Positions 1 to 7,984 of a stretch of 64,000 nucleotides of DNA are shown here, piece after piece. Every line of letters begins with the position of its first letter. Within the stretch, counting starts at the first letter, position 1. This stretch comes from DAOUJW01 sp965218945 (lineage in GTDB: Bacteria; Chloroflexota; Dehalococcoidia; Lucifugimonadales; UBA2985): NCBI GenBank assembly GCA_965218945.1, contig OZ244718.1, forward strand, positions 2,356,001 through 2,420,000, written 5' to 3'. The notes under the pieces are model-generated. The model did not search any database and was not told the DNA's origin. It saw only the letters and a program-made list of their open reading frames with translations. A program made the position numbers and the translations under genes.

Positions 1-1
1 G

Positions 2-592
2 TTCTTCAAGATAGGGGTCAACTTTGATATGGTGCAAGAGGTGGGAGCCGCCCACAAATACTACAGCCCAGACGGATACAATGAGCCCAAGGAGACCGTG
101 GGAGAGGGGTGGAACCGGGCGGAGCAGGTGACGGAGGCCGAGATACAGGCCATCAGAGAGCTTCAGGAAGACATTTCTCTGATCCCGCGGCCATTCGATG
201 CTATGAGCGAGCGTCTGGGCATGACTCCCTCTGAGCTGTTTGATCTGGCCGCCGCATTCAAGAGCCGTGGGATGATGAGACGGTTCAGCGCCGTGTTGCA
301 TCACCGCAAGGCGGGATTCAAGGCTAACGCTATGGCGGTCTGGCGAGTTCCTGAAGAGCGCTCCGAGGAGGTTGGCAGCATAATGGCGACATCCCCCTGG
401 GTCACACACTGCTACGAGCGCCCCACATTCCCGGACTGGCCCTACACTCACTTCACCATGATCCACGGCACCAGCAAGAAGCAGTGCCTGGATGCCGTCA
501 ATGACATTTCCGAGAACACAGGGATCACCGACTACCAGCTGATATACAGCACCAGAGAGTACAAGAAAACACGAGTCAGATACTTCGTCTAA
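2..592 (+). CDS. Siroheme decarboxylase, AhbB/NirDLGH (AsnC-like) family, 5' truncated
   Basis: The reading frame is open to the left edge, so the N-terminus lies outside the window; the Met at base 29 is probably internal. The complete downstream domain has an AsnC/Lrp-type winged helix (EAEIQAIRELQEDISLIPRP, about residues 35-55 from base 29), then VLHHRKAGFKANAMAVW and CYERPTFPDWPYTHFTMIHG-type sequence. These are hallmarks of the NirD/L/G/H and AhbA/AhbB decarboxylases that convert siroheme to 12,18-didecarboxysiroheme in heme d1 or alternative heme synthesis. The sequence FFKIGVNFDMVQEVGAA before the domain looks like the tail of a preceding copy, so the full gene may be a two-domain fusion (inference). 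It lies 16 nt upstream of the precorrin-2 dehydrogenase gene and opens the visible tetrapyrrole operon. Confidence 0.8.
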   Translation, partial: FFKIGVNFDMVQEVGAAHKYYSPDGYNEPKETVGEGWNRAEQVTEAEIQAIRELQEDISLIPRPFDAMSERLGMTPSELFDLAAAFKSRGMMRRFSAVLHHRKAGFKANAMAVWRVPEERSEEVGSIMATSPWVTHCYERPTFPDWPYTHFTMIHGTSKKQCLDAVNDISENTGITDYQLIYSTREYKKTRVRYFV

Positions 593-608
593 GAGGAGTG
601 GAACAGCC

Positions 609-1262
609 ATGGCCCCATACTATCCCGTATACCTGGATGTCAAGGATCGACTGTGCGTGATCATCGGCGGCGGTCCAATAGGCGAGGGCAAGATAGCCTC
701 ACTTCTGGAGTGCGGCGCCAACATCCGGATGATATGTCCTGATGTCACGGAAGACGTTCAGGATATGGCCGATACCGGCGTAATCCACTTGGAGAAGCGC
801 GTATACGAAGAAGGAGACCTGGAGGGAGCCTTCGTTGTTATAGCGGCCACCAACGACAACACTGTCAATCGCAGGATAGCCGATGAGGCCGAGAGTCTCG
901 GGGTGCTGCTAAACGTAGCCGATGTTACCCACCTGTGTAACTTTATCGCACCATCCGTTGTCAGAAAGGGAGAGGTTACGGTAGCTATATCCACCGCCGG
1001 CCTCAGCCCGGCACTCGCGCGGAAGCTGCGGGAGACCCTGGAGGTCAGCCACGCTCTGGACTACGCGGACATGACGCCGTTGCTTGCAGAGGTGCGCGGG
1101 GAGCTGCGAGGAGAGGGAAACGTGATTAATGCCGACCACTGGCAGGCGTGCCTTACCCAGGAACTGCTCGACCTCTTCTACAGGGACAGGGACGCGGCAA
1201 AGACCACGCTGAAAGAGGCGCTGTTGCAGGACCCGCATCTGGCGAAGGTGACTGCCGTATGA
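609..1262 (+). CDS. Precorrin-2 dehydrogenase (siroheme synthase N-terminal/Met8p-like)
   Basis: This 217-aa protein has an N-terminal NAD-binding Rossmann motif IIGGGPIGEGKIASLLECGA (about residues 18-37). It is followed by VVIAATNDNTVNRRI and CNFIAPSVVRKGEVTVAIST, the order typical of the CysG N-terminal/Met8p/SirC family. It should oxidise precorrin-2 to sirohydrochlorin with NAD+. Whether it also chelates iron, as Met8p does, cannot be told from the sequence. The ATG follows a GAGGAG ribosome site, and its TGA overlaps the ATG of hemA (ATGA), implying translational coupling. The upstream SUMT substrate and the downstream siroheme decarboxylase are both encoded in the same operon. Confidence 0.87.
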   Translation: MAPYYPVYLDVKDRLCVIIGGGPIGEGKIASLLECGANIRMICPDVTEDVQDMADTGVIHLEKRVYEEGDLEGAFVVIAATNDNTVNRRIADEAESLGVLLNVADVTHLCNFIAPSVVRKGEVTVAISTAGLSPALARKLRETLEVSHALDYADMTPLLAEVRGELRGEGNVINADHWQACLTQELLDLFYRDRDAAKTTLKEALLQDPHLAKVTAV

Positions 1263-2509
1263 GGGTGTTTGCCCTTGGGCTGAGCCACAGGACAGCTCCC
1301 ATTGCGGTTAGGGAGAAGGCGGCCTTTACCAGGGCGGAGTTGCCTCATGCTCTGCAGACGCTCAACGGCGCCCTGGACAACGCCGTCATTCTATCTACGT
1401 GCAACCGCACCGAGCTGTACGCCGTCGCTCCCGAGGCGGACGGGGTGCAGGAGACTTTCACGTCCCTGCTGAGCCGCAAGACATCCCTGGCGGAAGAGGA
1501 GCTTTCGAGCTACCTGGCCTTCTACGAGCAGGAGCAGGCTGTAAGGCACCTCTTTGAAGTCGCGTCGGGCTTGGACTCCCTGATACTGGGCGAGTCCCAG
1601 GTGCTTGGTCAGGTGAGGGAGGCCTACAGCTCTGCCGTGAACCAGGGGAGCGCCAATGGGCTGATATCCAAGGTGTTCCACCACGCGCTCAGGGTGGGAA
1701 AGAGAGCCCGCCGGGAGACGCGCATCGGTGAGAATGCTCTGTCAATAAGCTCCGCGGCGGTTGAGGCGGCTCGTGACACCCTGGGCGACCTGAGCCGCAG
1801 TCAGGTAGCGGTGGTCGGCGCCGGAGAAGCCGGCAAGCTGGTCGCCAAGGCGATGAAGGACCGCGGAGTGGGCCGGATGACGGTGGTGAATCGCACCCTT
1901 GAGCGCGCCCAGGACCTGGCCCAGGAGCTTGAGGCGGAGGCCGCTCCGTTGGAGCTTCTGCCGGAGCTGCTCGGCAAGGTGGATATCGTGGTAAGCTCCA
2001 CCGACTACCAGGGGATAATTATCACAACGGAGATGGTAGACGGGGCGATGTCGCAGCGAAACGGCAACCCTCTCCTGGTGGTGGACATAGCCATGCCGCG
2101 GGACGCCGATCCCGCAATCGGGCGGATGCCCGGCGTCTCTCTGCTTGACATGGATGACCTGCAGAGCGTCTCCAGGGCCAACAGGCTGGAGCGCGAGAAG
2201 GAGGTCTCCCAGGTTGAGAGTATCATAGACCAGGAGGTCGGCAAGTTCGGCGATTGGTGGGACTCACTGCGGGTGGCCCCGGGGATAGCCCAGCTCAGAG
2301 AGCACGCCGAGGCGCTTCGCATCAGGGAAATCAAGAAGACCCTGAAGCAGCTGCCCAATCTCACCGACGAGGACGCAGCCCGCATCGAGGCGCTGAGCCG
2401 ATCCATAGTCAAGAAGCTGCTGCACAACCCGATTGCGACCATCAAGGAGAACCCCGGCTACATGGAGACGGCCCAGAGGATGTTCGGGCTGAACGACAAG
2501 AACTCCTGA
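1259..2509 (+). CDS. hemA: Glutamyl-tRNA reductase
   Basis: This 416-aa enzyme has the full GluTR architecture: the N-terminal catalytic domain with LSHRTAPIAVREKAAF and the nucleophilic Cys in STCNRTELYAV, then HLFEVASGLDSLILGESQVL. An NADPH-binding domain follows (VAVVGAGEAGKLVAKAM, about residue 182), and a C-terminal helical dimerisation domain ends in NPIATIKENP. It reduces Glu-tRNA(Glu) to glutamate-1-semialdehyde, the first step of C5-pathway tetrapyrrole synthesis. A longer frame is open from base 1148, but the ATG overlapping the precorrin-2 dehydrogenase stop gives the canonical MRVFALGLSHR start. A 118-bp gap separates it from hemC. No hemL is seen in this window. Confidence 0.96.
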   Translation: MRVFALGLSHRTAPIAVREKAAFTRAELPHALQTLNGALDNAVILSTCNRTELYAVAPEADGVQETFTSLLSRKTSLAEEELSSYLAFYEQEQAVRHLFEVASGLDSLILGESQVLGQVREAYSSAVNQGSANGLISKVFHHALRVGKRARRETRIGENALSISSAAVEAARDTLGDLSRSQVAVVGAGEAGKLVAKAMKDRGVGRMTVVNRTLERAQDLAQELEAEAAPLELLPELLGKVDIVVSSTDYQGIIITTEMVDGAMSQRNGNPLLVVDIAMPRDADPAIGRMPGVSLLDMDDLQSVSRANRLEREKEVSQVESIIDQEVGKFGDWWDSLRVAPGIAQLREHAEALRIREIKKTLKQLPNLTDEDAARIEALSRSIVKKLLHNPIATIKENPGYMETAQRMFGLNDKNS

Positions 2510-2627
2510 AGCCGGCTTCGGAAGAGCGATTGTCTCGGCCTCATATGTTGTCCATTCATCCATTCAGGGCGTTGGATTTGAACCGGGAACTTAGCCCACT
2601 GCCGGAACGCCGCACAGAGCTACTGCA

Positions 2628-3545
2628 ATGAATATCGTAGTTGGGACACGCGGAAGCCGTCTGGCTCTCATACAGACCGATGAGGTGCTGTCGGCGCTGA
2701 ACGGGCTGAGCAATCCGCCGTCCACCAGCGTTGTCACCATCAGGACAACCGGCGACCGGCAGCCGGAAGCGCCCCTTGCCAGATTGGGGAAGGGCATCTT
2801 CATCAAGGACCTGGAGTTGGCCCTGCTGGACGGGAGTATAGACATGGCCGTCCACAGCCTCAAGGACTTGCCTGTGGACTTGCCTGAGGGACTCACGGTC
2901 CTGGTGGTTTGCAGGAGACAGGACCCCAGGGACGTCCTGGTGAGCAAGGGAGACCGCACCCTCGCCGGCTTGGAGTCCGGGGCGGTCATCGGGACCAGCA
3001 GCCCGCGCCGCGCGGTGCAGCTTCGGGCGATGAGAAGCGATATACGAGTTGAACCGGTCCGGGGCAACGTCGAGACGCGCGCCGCAAAAGCCCTGGGAGA
3101 GGACTACGATGGAGTAGTCCTGGCTGCGGCCGGTCTGGCCCGCCTTGGGATGGAGGACCGCGTGGCCCAGTACTTCGACCCATTCGAGATGGTCCCGGAG
3201 CCGGGCCAGGGCGCCTTGGCCGTTGAGATTCGCTCCGGGGATACGGAGTTGCTGGAGCTGCTGCAGAGCATTCAAGATCCCCAAACTAGCGTAACTGCCA
3301 TCGCCGAGCGAGCATTTGTAGAGGGCATGGGCGGCGGTTGCAAGGTACCCATATCAGCCTACGGAGCGCTGGAGAACAACGCGCTGGTCATGGTGGCTAT
3401 GGCGGCTTCAGAGGACGGAGACCGTATGATAAAGGAGCGCATGAGCCTCAGCCCGGACGACCCTCGCGCCGCGGGCCGCGCCCTGGCGGATAAGCTACTC
3501 GCAGGCGGCGCCGCGGAAATACTACGGGAAGGTGAGGAGAGTTGA
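2628..3545 (+). CDS. hemC: Porphobilinogen deaminase (hydroxymethylbilane synthase)
   Basis: The 305-aa product starts NIVVGTRGSRLALIQTDEV and contains GTSSPRRAVQLRAMR and VRGNVETR, the substrate/cofactor-binding Arg clusters. It also has GGGCKVPISAYG (about residue 230), whose Cys carries the dipyrromethane cofactor. It polymerises four porphobilinogens to hydroxymethylbilane. Its TGA overlaps the TTG start of the downstream cobA-hemD fusion (TTGA), so the two are probably translationally coupled. Length is normal for the family. Confidence 0.96.
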   Translation: MNIVVGTRGSRLALIQTDEVLSALNGLSNPPSTSVVTIRTTGDRQPEAPLARLGKGIFIKDLELALLDGSIDMAVHSLKDLPVDLPEGLTVLVVCRRQDPRDVLVSKGDRTLAGLESGAVIGTSSPRRAVQLRAMRSDIRVEPVRGNVETRAAKALGEDYDGVVLAAAGLARLGMEDRVAQYFDPFEMVPEPGQGALAVEIRSGDTELLELLQSIQDPQTSVTAIAERAFVEGMGGGCKVPISAYGALENNALVMVAMAASEDGDRMIKERMSLSPDDPRAAGRALADKLLAGGAAEILREGEES

Positions 3546-5068
3546 GCGAGCAGGGGAAGGTATACCTGGTTGGGGCGGGGCCTGGAGACCCGGGGCTGAT
3601 AACGGCAAAGGGCCTGCAATGCCTGCAGGAGGCCCAGGTCGTGCTGTACGACCGCCTGGTCGACCAGCGCCTGCTGGGTGAGGCTTCTCCGGACGCCGAG
3701 ATGCTGGACGTGGGCAAGGCCAGGGGGTTTCATCGGGAGCCGCAGGAGGGGATAAACCAGCTTATGGTGGAGAAGGCCCTGGAGGGGAAAATGGTGGTCC
3801 GTCTGAAGGGTGGCGACCCCTTCATCTTTGGGCGTGGCGGCGAGGAGGCGGAGGCAGTGGCGAAAGCCGGAGTGCCCTTTGAGATTGTCCCCGGCGTTAC
3901 ATCGGCCATAGCTGCGCCCGCCTATGCCGGCATACCACTGACCCATCGCAGGGTATCGTCGTCTGTGACAATCGTCAGCGGCAGCGAGGACCCGACCAAG
4001 GGCGAATCAACCGTAGACTGGAAACGCCTGGCCGGAAGCAACGGAACCATCGCCGTGCTCATGGGTTGGGAGACACTGCCAGGCATTGTCGAGACACTTA
4101 TACAGCACGGAATGGACGCTTCTACTCCGGCGGCCCTGGTGCAGTGGGGCACCGAACCACATCAGAAGACAGTCGCCGGTTGTCTGGAAGACATCGTTGA
4201 GAAGGGGAGAGAGGCCGGTCTTGCGGCGCCCGTGGTGGCCGTCTTTGGGCAGGTGGTTAATCTACGAGACAGAATCGGGTGGTTCGAGGAGAGACCGCTA
4301 CTTGGAAAGCGCGTTCTCGTGCCAAGGACGCGAGAGCAGGCCGGGACGCTGTCCAAGCTGCTGCTGGAGCAGGGAGCGGACCCAGTGGAGATACCTACGA
4401 TAAAGGTTGAGCCTGTGGAAGACACGGCCAGCCTGGACGCAGCTCTCAAATCACTGTCGAACTACGACTGGGTGGTATTTGCCAGCGTCAACGGCGTGGC
4501 GCAGGCGTTCAACAGGCTGCGGGAGTTGGGAATGGACGCCCGCGCCTTCAGCGGCGCAAAGGTGTGCGCCATCGGCTCTGCCACAGCCGCCGCGCTTGGG
4601 GAACGGGGCATTATAGCCGACTACGTGCCGCAGACGGCCGTATCGGAGGCCATTGTGGCAGGACTCGGCGAGACGGAGCTGGCCGGCAAATCAGTCCTGT
4701 TGCTGCGCGCCGAAGTCGGCCGCGATGTGCTGCTTGGCGGGCTTTCCGAGGGGGGCGCCCGCGTGGACGACGTCGCTGTGTATCGGACTGTTGTGCCGGA
4801 GGAGTCCCGGGAGGCCATTCAGGACTTGGTGTCGGGAGGCAAGCTGGATGTGGTGACATTCACCAGCTCCTCCACCGTGACCAACCTGATAGCTCTCCTG
4901 GGAGGCGATGTCGCGCCGCTTAAAGGTGTGAAGCTGGCCTGTATCGGCCCCATAACTGCGCAGACCGCAATGGACGCCGGCCTTGAGGTGGACGTTGTGG
5001 CCCGGAAGTCCACTACCGCCGGACTGGTGGATGCGCTGGTCGAGCACATCTCCTTTTTGGGAGGATGA
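3542..5068 (+). CDS. cobA-hemD: Uroporphyrinogen-III C-methyltransferase / uroporphyrinogen-III synthase fusion
   Basis: This 508-aa fusion joins two consecutive pathway steps. Residues 1 to about 250 are a SUMT domain with VYLVGAGPGDPGLITAKG, VVRLKGGDPFIFGRGGEE and VPGVTSAIAAPAYAGIPLTHR. Residues from about 258 to the end are a HemD domain beginning LLGKRVLVPRTREQAGTLSK, with VVFASVNGVAQAF and VVTFTSSSTVTNL. HemD cyclises hydroxymethylbilane to uroporphyrinogen III, which SUMT methylates to precorrin-2. The same fusion is known in several Gram-positive and Chloroflexota lineages. The start is TTG, overlapping the hemC stop; hemB starts 4 nt after its own stop. Confidence 0.94.
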   Translation: MSEQGKVYLVGAGPGDPGLITAKGLQCLQEAQVVLYDRLVDQRLLGEASPDAEMLDVGKARGFHREPQEGINQLMVEKALEGKMVVRLKGGDPFIFGRGGEEAEAVAKAGVPFEIVPGVTSAIAAPAYAGIPLTHRRVSSSVTIVSGSEDPTKGESTVDWKRLAGSNGTIAVLMGWETLPGIVETLIQHGMDASTPAALVQWGTEPHQKTVAGCLEDIVEKGREAGLAAPVVAVFGQVVNLRDRIGWFEERPLLGKRVLVPRTREQAGTLSKLLLEQGADPVEIPTIKVEPVEDTASLDAALKSLSNYDWVVFASVNGVAQAFNRLRELGMDARAFSGAKVCAIGSATAAALGERGIIADYVPQTAVSEAIVAGLGETELAGKSVLLLRAEVGRDVLLGGLSEGGARVDDVAVYRTVVPEESREAIQDLVSGGKLDVVTFTSSSTVTNLIALLGGDVAPLKGVKLACIGPITAQTAMDAGLEVDVVARKSTTAGLVDALVEHISFLGG

Positions 5069-5072
5069 AGCT

Positions 5073-6068
5073 ATGGCCTCCTTCCCTCAATCCAGACTAA
5101 GGCGGCTTCGAGAGTCCGGCGCTCTGCGACTTATGGTGCAGGAGACTTCCCTGTCCATACGGGACCTGGTTTACCCACTCTTCATTGCCCACGGCCGCGA
5201 CGTATCCAGGCCGGTGGAGGCGATGCCTGACGTCTACCAGTTGTCGGTGGACCGGCTTCTGGACGAGGTCACGGAGATAGCCCAGCTGGGGATCCCGGCA
5301 GTGCTGCTCTTCGGCATCCCGATGCACAAAGACCCTCAGGGGACCGAAGCCTATGACTCCCAGGGCATAGTCCAGGAGGCCATTCGAGTCATCAAGCAGG
5401 CCACACCCGACCTCCTGGTTATCACGGACGTGTGCCTCTGCGAATACACGGATCACGGCCACTGCGGCCTGATAGTGGATAACCGCGTGGATAACGACTC
5501 TACCCTTGAGATACTGGCGAGGGTCGCTCTGTCCCACGCGGAGTCCGGGGCGGACTTAGTGGCGCCGTCGGCGATGATGGACGGGCAGGTGGCGGCGATA
5601 CGGCGCGCCCTTGACGAAGGCGGGCATTCGCTGATGCCCATCATGGCATACTCCGCCAAGTATGCCTCGTCCTTCTATGGCCCCTTCAGAGAGGCGGCCG
5701 GGTCCGCGCCCCAGTTCGGGGACCGCCGCGGGTATCAGATGGATTCGGCAAACGTGCGGCAGGCCCTGCGGGAGATGGAAACGGACGTCCAGGAGGGAGC
5801 CGACCTGATTATGGTCAAGCCGGCCCTGGCGTATCTGGACGTTATCGCGCGGGCAAGGGAGACATTCCATCATCCGATAGTCGCGTACAACGTCAGCGGC
5901 GAGTACTCGATGGTCAAGGCAGCCTCCGCCAACGGCTGGATCGACGGCCCGGCAATCACCCTGGAGATCCTGACCGCCATCAAGCGCGCCGGGGCGGACA
6001 TAATCATCACCTACAGCGCAAAGGAGGTGGCGCGCCGGTTGAGCGGGGAGGGCTGGGTGTATGGGTGA
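5073..6068 (+). CDS. hemB: Delta-aminolevulinic acid dehydratase (porphobilinogen synthase)
   Basis: The 331-aa protein carries the zinc-type metal motif DVCLCEYTDHGHCG (about residues 118-131). The two Schiff-base lysine regions are MAYSAKYASSFYGPF and LIMVKPALAYLD. It condenses two 5-aminolevulinate molecules to porphobilinogen. A longer frame extends upstream to base 4983. The ATG 4 nt after the cobA-hemD stop, preceded by GGGAGGATGAAG, gives the standard MASFPQSRLRRLR start and is preferred. It is the last recognisable gene of the operon. Confidence 0.96.
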   Translation: MASFPQSRLRRLRESGALRLMVQETSLSIRDLVYPLFIAHGRDVSRPVEAMPDVYQLSVDRLLDEVTEIAQLGIPAVLLFGIPMHKDPQGTEAYDSQGIVQEAIRVIKQATPDLLVITDVCLCEYTDHGHCGLIVDNRVDNDSTLEILARVALSHAESGADLVAPSAMMDGQVAAIRRALDEGGHSLMPIMAYSAKYASSFYGPFREAAGSAPQFGDRRGYQMDSANVRQALREMETDVQEGADLIMVKPALAYLDVIARARETFHHPIVAYNVSGEYSMVKAASANGWIDGPAITLEILTAIKRAGADIIITYSAKEVARRLSGEGWVYG

Positions 6069-6159
6069 GGACGCCGCGGCCGTTGTCGCGCGCCTGCGCG
6101 CCCTGCTGGCCTCCGACCCGTCAATCCACGGCTCCAAGAAGCTCGCGCTGTCGGGGTGA
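6061..6159 (+). CDS. Possible 32-aa peptide overlapping hemB end
   Basis: An ATG lies in the last codons of hemB (ATGGGTGA) and opens a 32-codon frame ending in LHGSKKLALSG-like residues (SIHGSKKLALSG). The Ala/Leu/Arg-rich N-terminus could form one amphipathic helix. The only support is its overlap with the hemB stop, so it may be a fortuitous frame or a remnant of a longer operon gene. No family is recognised. Confidence 0.2.
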   Translation: MGEDAAAVVARLRALLASDPSIHGSKKLALSG

Positions 6160-6358
6160 GGAGAATCGAGGTATCGCCGCCTGTGGCTCGTCAAGAGCGT
6201 AGTAGCACATGCAAGCGCGCAATAGCGCTTATCTCCTTTGAGTCTTGAACCTGGACTTCGTCCATACGGCCCGGCGCTCTCATTCGCGGAATACAGCGTT
6301 AACCTGGCTGTGGCCGTGTCCGCCTGTCGATTCTGAGGAGTGATACTCCCCGGGTCTG

Positions 6359-6387
6359 TTGATATAGGCCAACAGCGTCGCTATGAT
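6359..6387 (+). promoter_or_regulatory. Sigma-70-type promoter for LRR lipoprotein gene
   Basis: TTGATA and TATGAT hexamers are separated by exactly 17 bp. The predicted start is about 45 nt upstream of the lipoprotein ATG, which itself has a GGGAGG ribosome site. This is in an otherwise featureless 280-bp gap after hemB. Confidence 0.6.
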
Positions 6388-6439
6388 ACCCGCGTGAATC
6401 CGTTCACTATGGCGCAAATAAGACCGGGAGGTAAAGAAA

Positions 6440-7714
6440 ATGATCCGTACACACACGACAAGATACGCGACCCTGTTGGGAGTTGTCCTTGCGCTGGCCC
6501 TTACGGCGGCGCTCGCGGCCTGCGGCTCTGACGAGCCGTCCGGCGCGACAGGCCCCGACGGGACCGCGTCCCCCCCAATGGAGACGCCGGTCTCCCCAGC
6601 ACGGACGCCTACCACGACAGTGTCGGGGGCCGCGCCCACCGCCACCGTTGCGTCTGCACCTGCGCCAGCGACAGCGCGGCCCGCGCCCACTGCCACAGAC
6701 GAGCCGTCCGGCGTGACAGGCCCCGACCGCACCGCGTCCCCCCCAACGGAGACGCCGGCCTCCCCCGCACGGACGCCTAACACGACAGCGTCAAGCGCCA
6801 CGTCCACTGCCGCGCCCACCGCCACTGATATGCCTGCCACCGATACGCCCGAACCTGCGACAGCGACATCGCGGCCCGCGGCCTCAGGCTCCGTGGAAAC
6901 GGACCGGGAAGCGCTGGTTGCCCTCTACAACGCAACGGACGGTTGGGGCTGGAGTAACAGCTACAATTGGCTTAGCGACGCGCCCCTCGGCGAATGGATG
7001 GGCGTCACCACTGACGACGACGGGCGCGTTACAGAGCTGTCGCTCAACGGCAGCGAGTTGAGCGGGGAGATACCGGCGGAGCTGGGCAGCCTCTCTAACT
7101 TGGAAGGGCTGTACCTCATCGACAACGAGTTGAGCGGGGAGATACCGGCGGAGCTGGGCAGCCTCTCCAACCTGGAAGGGCTGTACCTCAGCCGCAACGG
7201 TTTGAGCGGTGAGATACCGTCTGAGCTGGGCGGCCTCTCCAACCTGGAGTGGCTGTTCCTCAACCAAAATCAGTTAAGCGGTGAGATACCGTCTGAGCTG
7301 GGCGGCCTCTCCAACCTGGAAGGGCTGTTCCTTGGCGGCAACGAGTTGAGCGGGGAGATACCGTCTGAGCTGGGCAGCCTCTCTAACCTGGAAGGGCTGG
7401 CCCTCCATTTCAACGAGTTGAGCGGGGAGATACCGGCGGAGCTGGGCAGCCTCTCCAATCTGACAAGTCTGCGCCTCGGCGACAACGAGTTGAGCGGGGA
7501 GATACCGTCTGAGCTGGGTAGCCTCTCCAACCTGGGATCGCTGGCGCTCGACGGCAACGAGTTGAGCGGAGAGATACCGGCGGAGCTGGGCAGCCTCTCC
7601 AACCTGGAATGGCTGAACCTCAGAGGCAACGACTTGAGCGGGTGCGTGCCAGGCAGCCTGGAAGACCAGTTGGACTTTGAATACTCTGACCTAGGAGACC
7701 TGCCCTTCTGCTGA
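6440..7714 (+). CDS. Leucine-rich-repeat lipoprotein
   Basis: The 424-aa product begins with a lipoprotein signal peptide (Arg/Thr n-region, LLGVVLALALTAALAAC lipobox with Cys at about 27). A roughly 115-residue Thr/Pro/Ala-rich linker follows, partly duplicated around DEPSGATGPD and DEPSGVTGPD. A cap (REALVALYNATDGWGWSNSYNWL) precedes eight full plant-type 24-residue LRRs of form LSGEIPAELGSLSNLEGLYL, then a Cys-containing end cap. It is probably displayed at the cell surface as a binding protein; the ligand is unknown. Such cap-plus-LRR proteins are common in Chloroflexota and Planctomycetota metagenomes. It stands alone with its own promoter. Confidence 0.85.
   Translation: MIRTHTTRYATLLGVVLALALTAALAACGSDEPSGATGPDGTASPPMETPVSPARTPTTTVSGAAPTATVASAPAPATARPAPTATDEPSGVTGPDRTASPPTETPASPARTPNTTASSATSTAAPTATDMPATDTPEPATATSRPAASGSVETDREALVALYNATDGWGWSNSYNWLSDAPLGEWMGVTTDDDGRVTELSLNGSELSGEIPAELGSLSNLEGLYLIDNELSGEIPAELGSLSNLEGLYLSRNGLSGEIPSELGGLSNLEWLFLNQNQLSGEIPSELGGLSNLEGLFLGGNELSGEIPSELGSLSNLEGLALHFNELSGEIPAELGSLSNLTSLRLGDNELSGEIPSELGSLSNLGSLALDGNELSGEIPAELGSLSNLEWLNLRGNDLSGCVPGSLEDQLDFEYSDLGDLPFC
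7055..7630 (+). repeat. Eight tandem 72-bp repeats encoding LRR units
   Basis: Units of exactly 72 bp start at 7055, 7127, 7199, 7271, 7343, 7415, 7487 and 7559, each opening with a (GAG)TTGAGCGG-type sequence; a partial ninth begins at 7631. Near-identity at the nucleotide level, including synonymous positions, suggests recent duplication or gene conversion. Confidence 0.9.
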
Positions 7715-7797
7715 AGCCGCGCGCCCTCAGCCGGGGGCGGACGGCGTATCGTCCGGGAGGCGCTGCCGGCGTGTGGTGGCTATGGCGCATGGCGCTG

Positions 7798-7845
7798 CCC
7801 GCTCCCCGCATCAAGCCTTGTCCACGACTCCGATCGGGGAGCGGG
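7798..7845. terminator. Inverted repeat after LRR gene
   Basis: CCCGCTCCCCG and CGGGGAGCGGG form a perfect 11-bp inverted repeat separated by a 26-nt loop, about 85 bp after the LRR lipoprotein stop. There is no clear T tract, so a terminator role is tentative. Confidence 0.35.
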
Positions 7846-7925
7846 CTATGAGCGGGATGGGAGTGGTATTCCAACCGACGTTGGCATAACCAACGCGTGT
7901 TGAGAATACCTAAGGCGTCCCTTTG

Positions 7926-7954
7926 TTGACCCTCGTATCTCGCGGTTGTTATAC
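7926..7954 (+). promoter_or_regulatory. Sigma-70-type promoter for FBP aldolase/phosphatase gene
   Basis: TTGACC and TTATAC hexamers are separated by 17 bp, about 30 nt upstream of the start codon. A GAGGGAGGATAT ribosome site directly precedes the ATG. Confidence 0.65.
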
Positions 7955-7984
7955 TGCACTAGACCCGATATTGAGGGAGGATAT

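Noticed and set aside
5556..6194. 212-codon open frame antisense to hemB
   Set aside because: It lies wholly over hemB and has the composition of a GC-driven shadow frame, with no ribosome site or recognisable family.
7270..7629. Antisense frame through the LRR repeats, and CRISPR-like periodicity
   Set aside because: The period of 72 bp is continuous without distinct spacers and encodes LRR units in the + frame, so it is neither a gene nor a CRISPR array.
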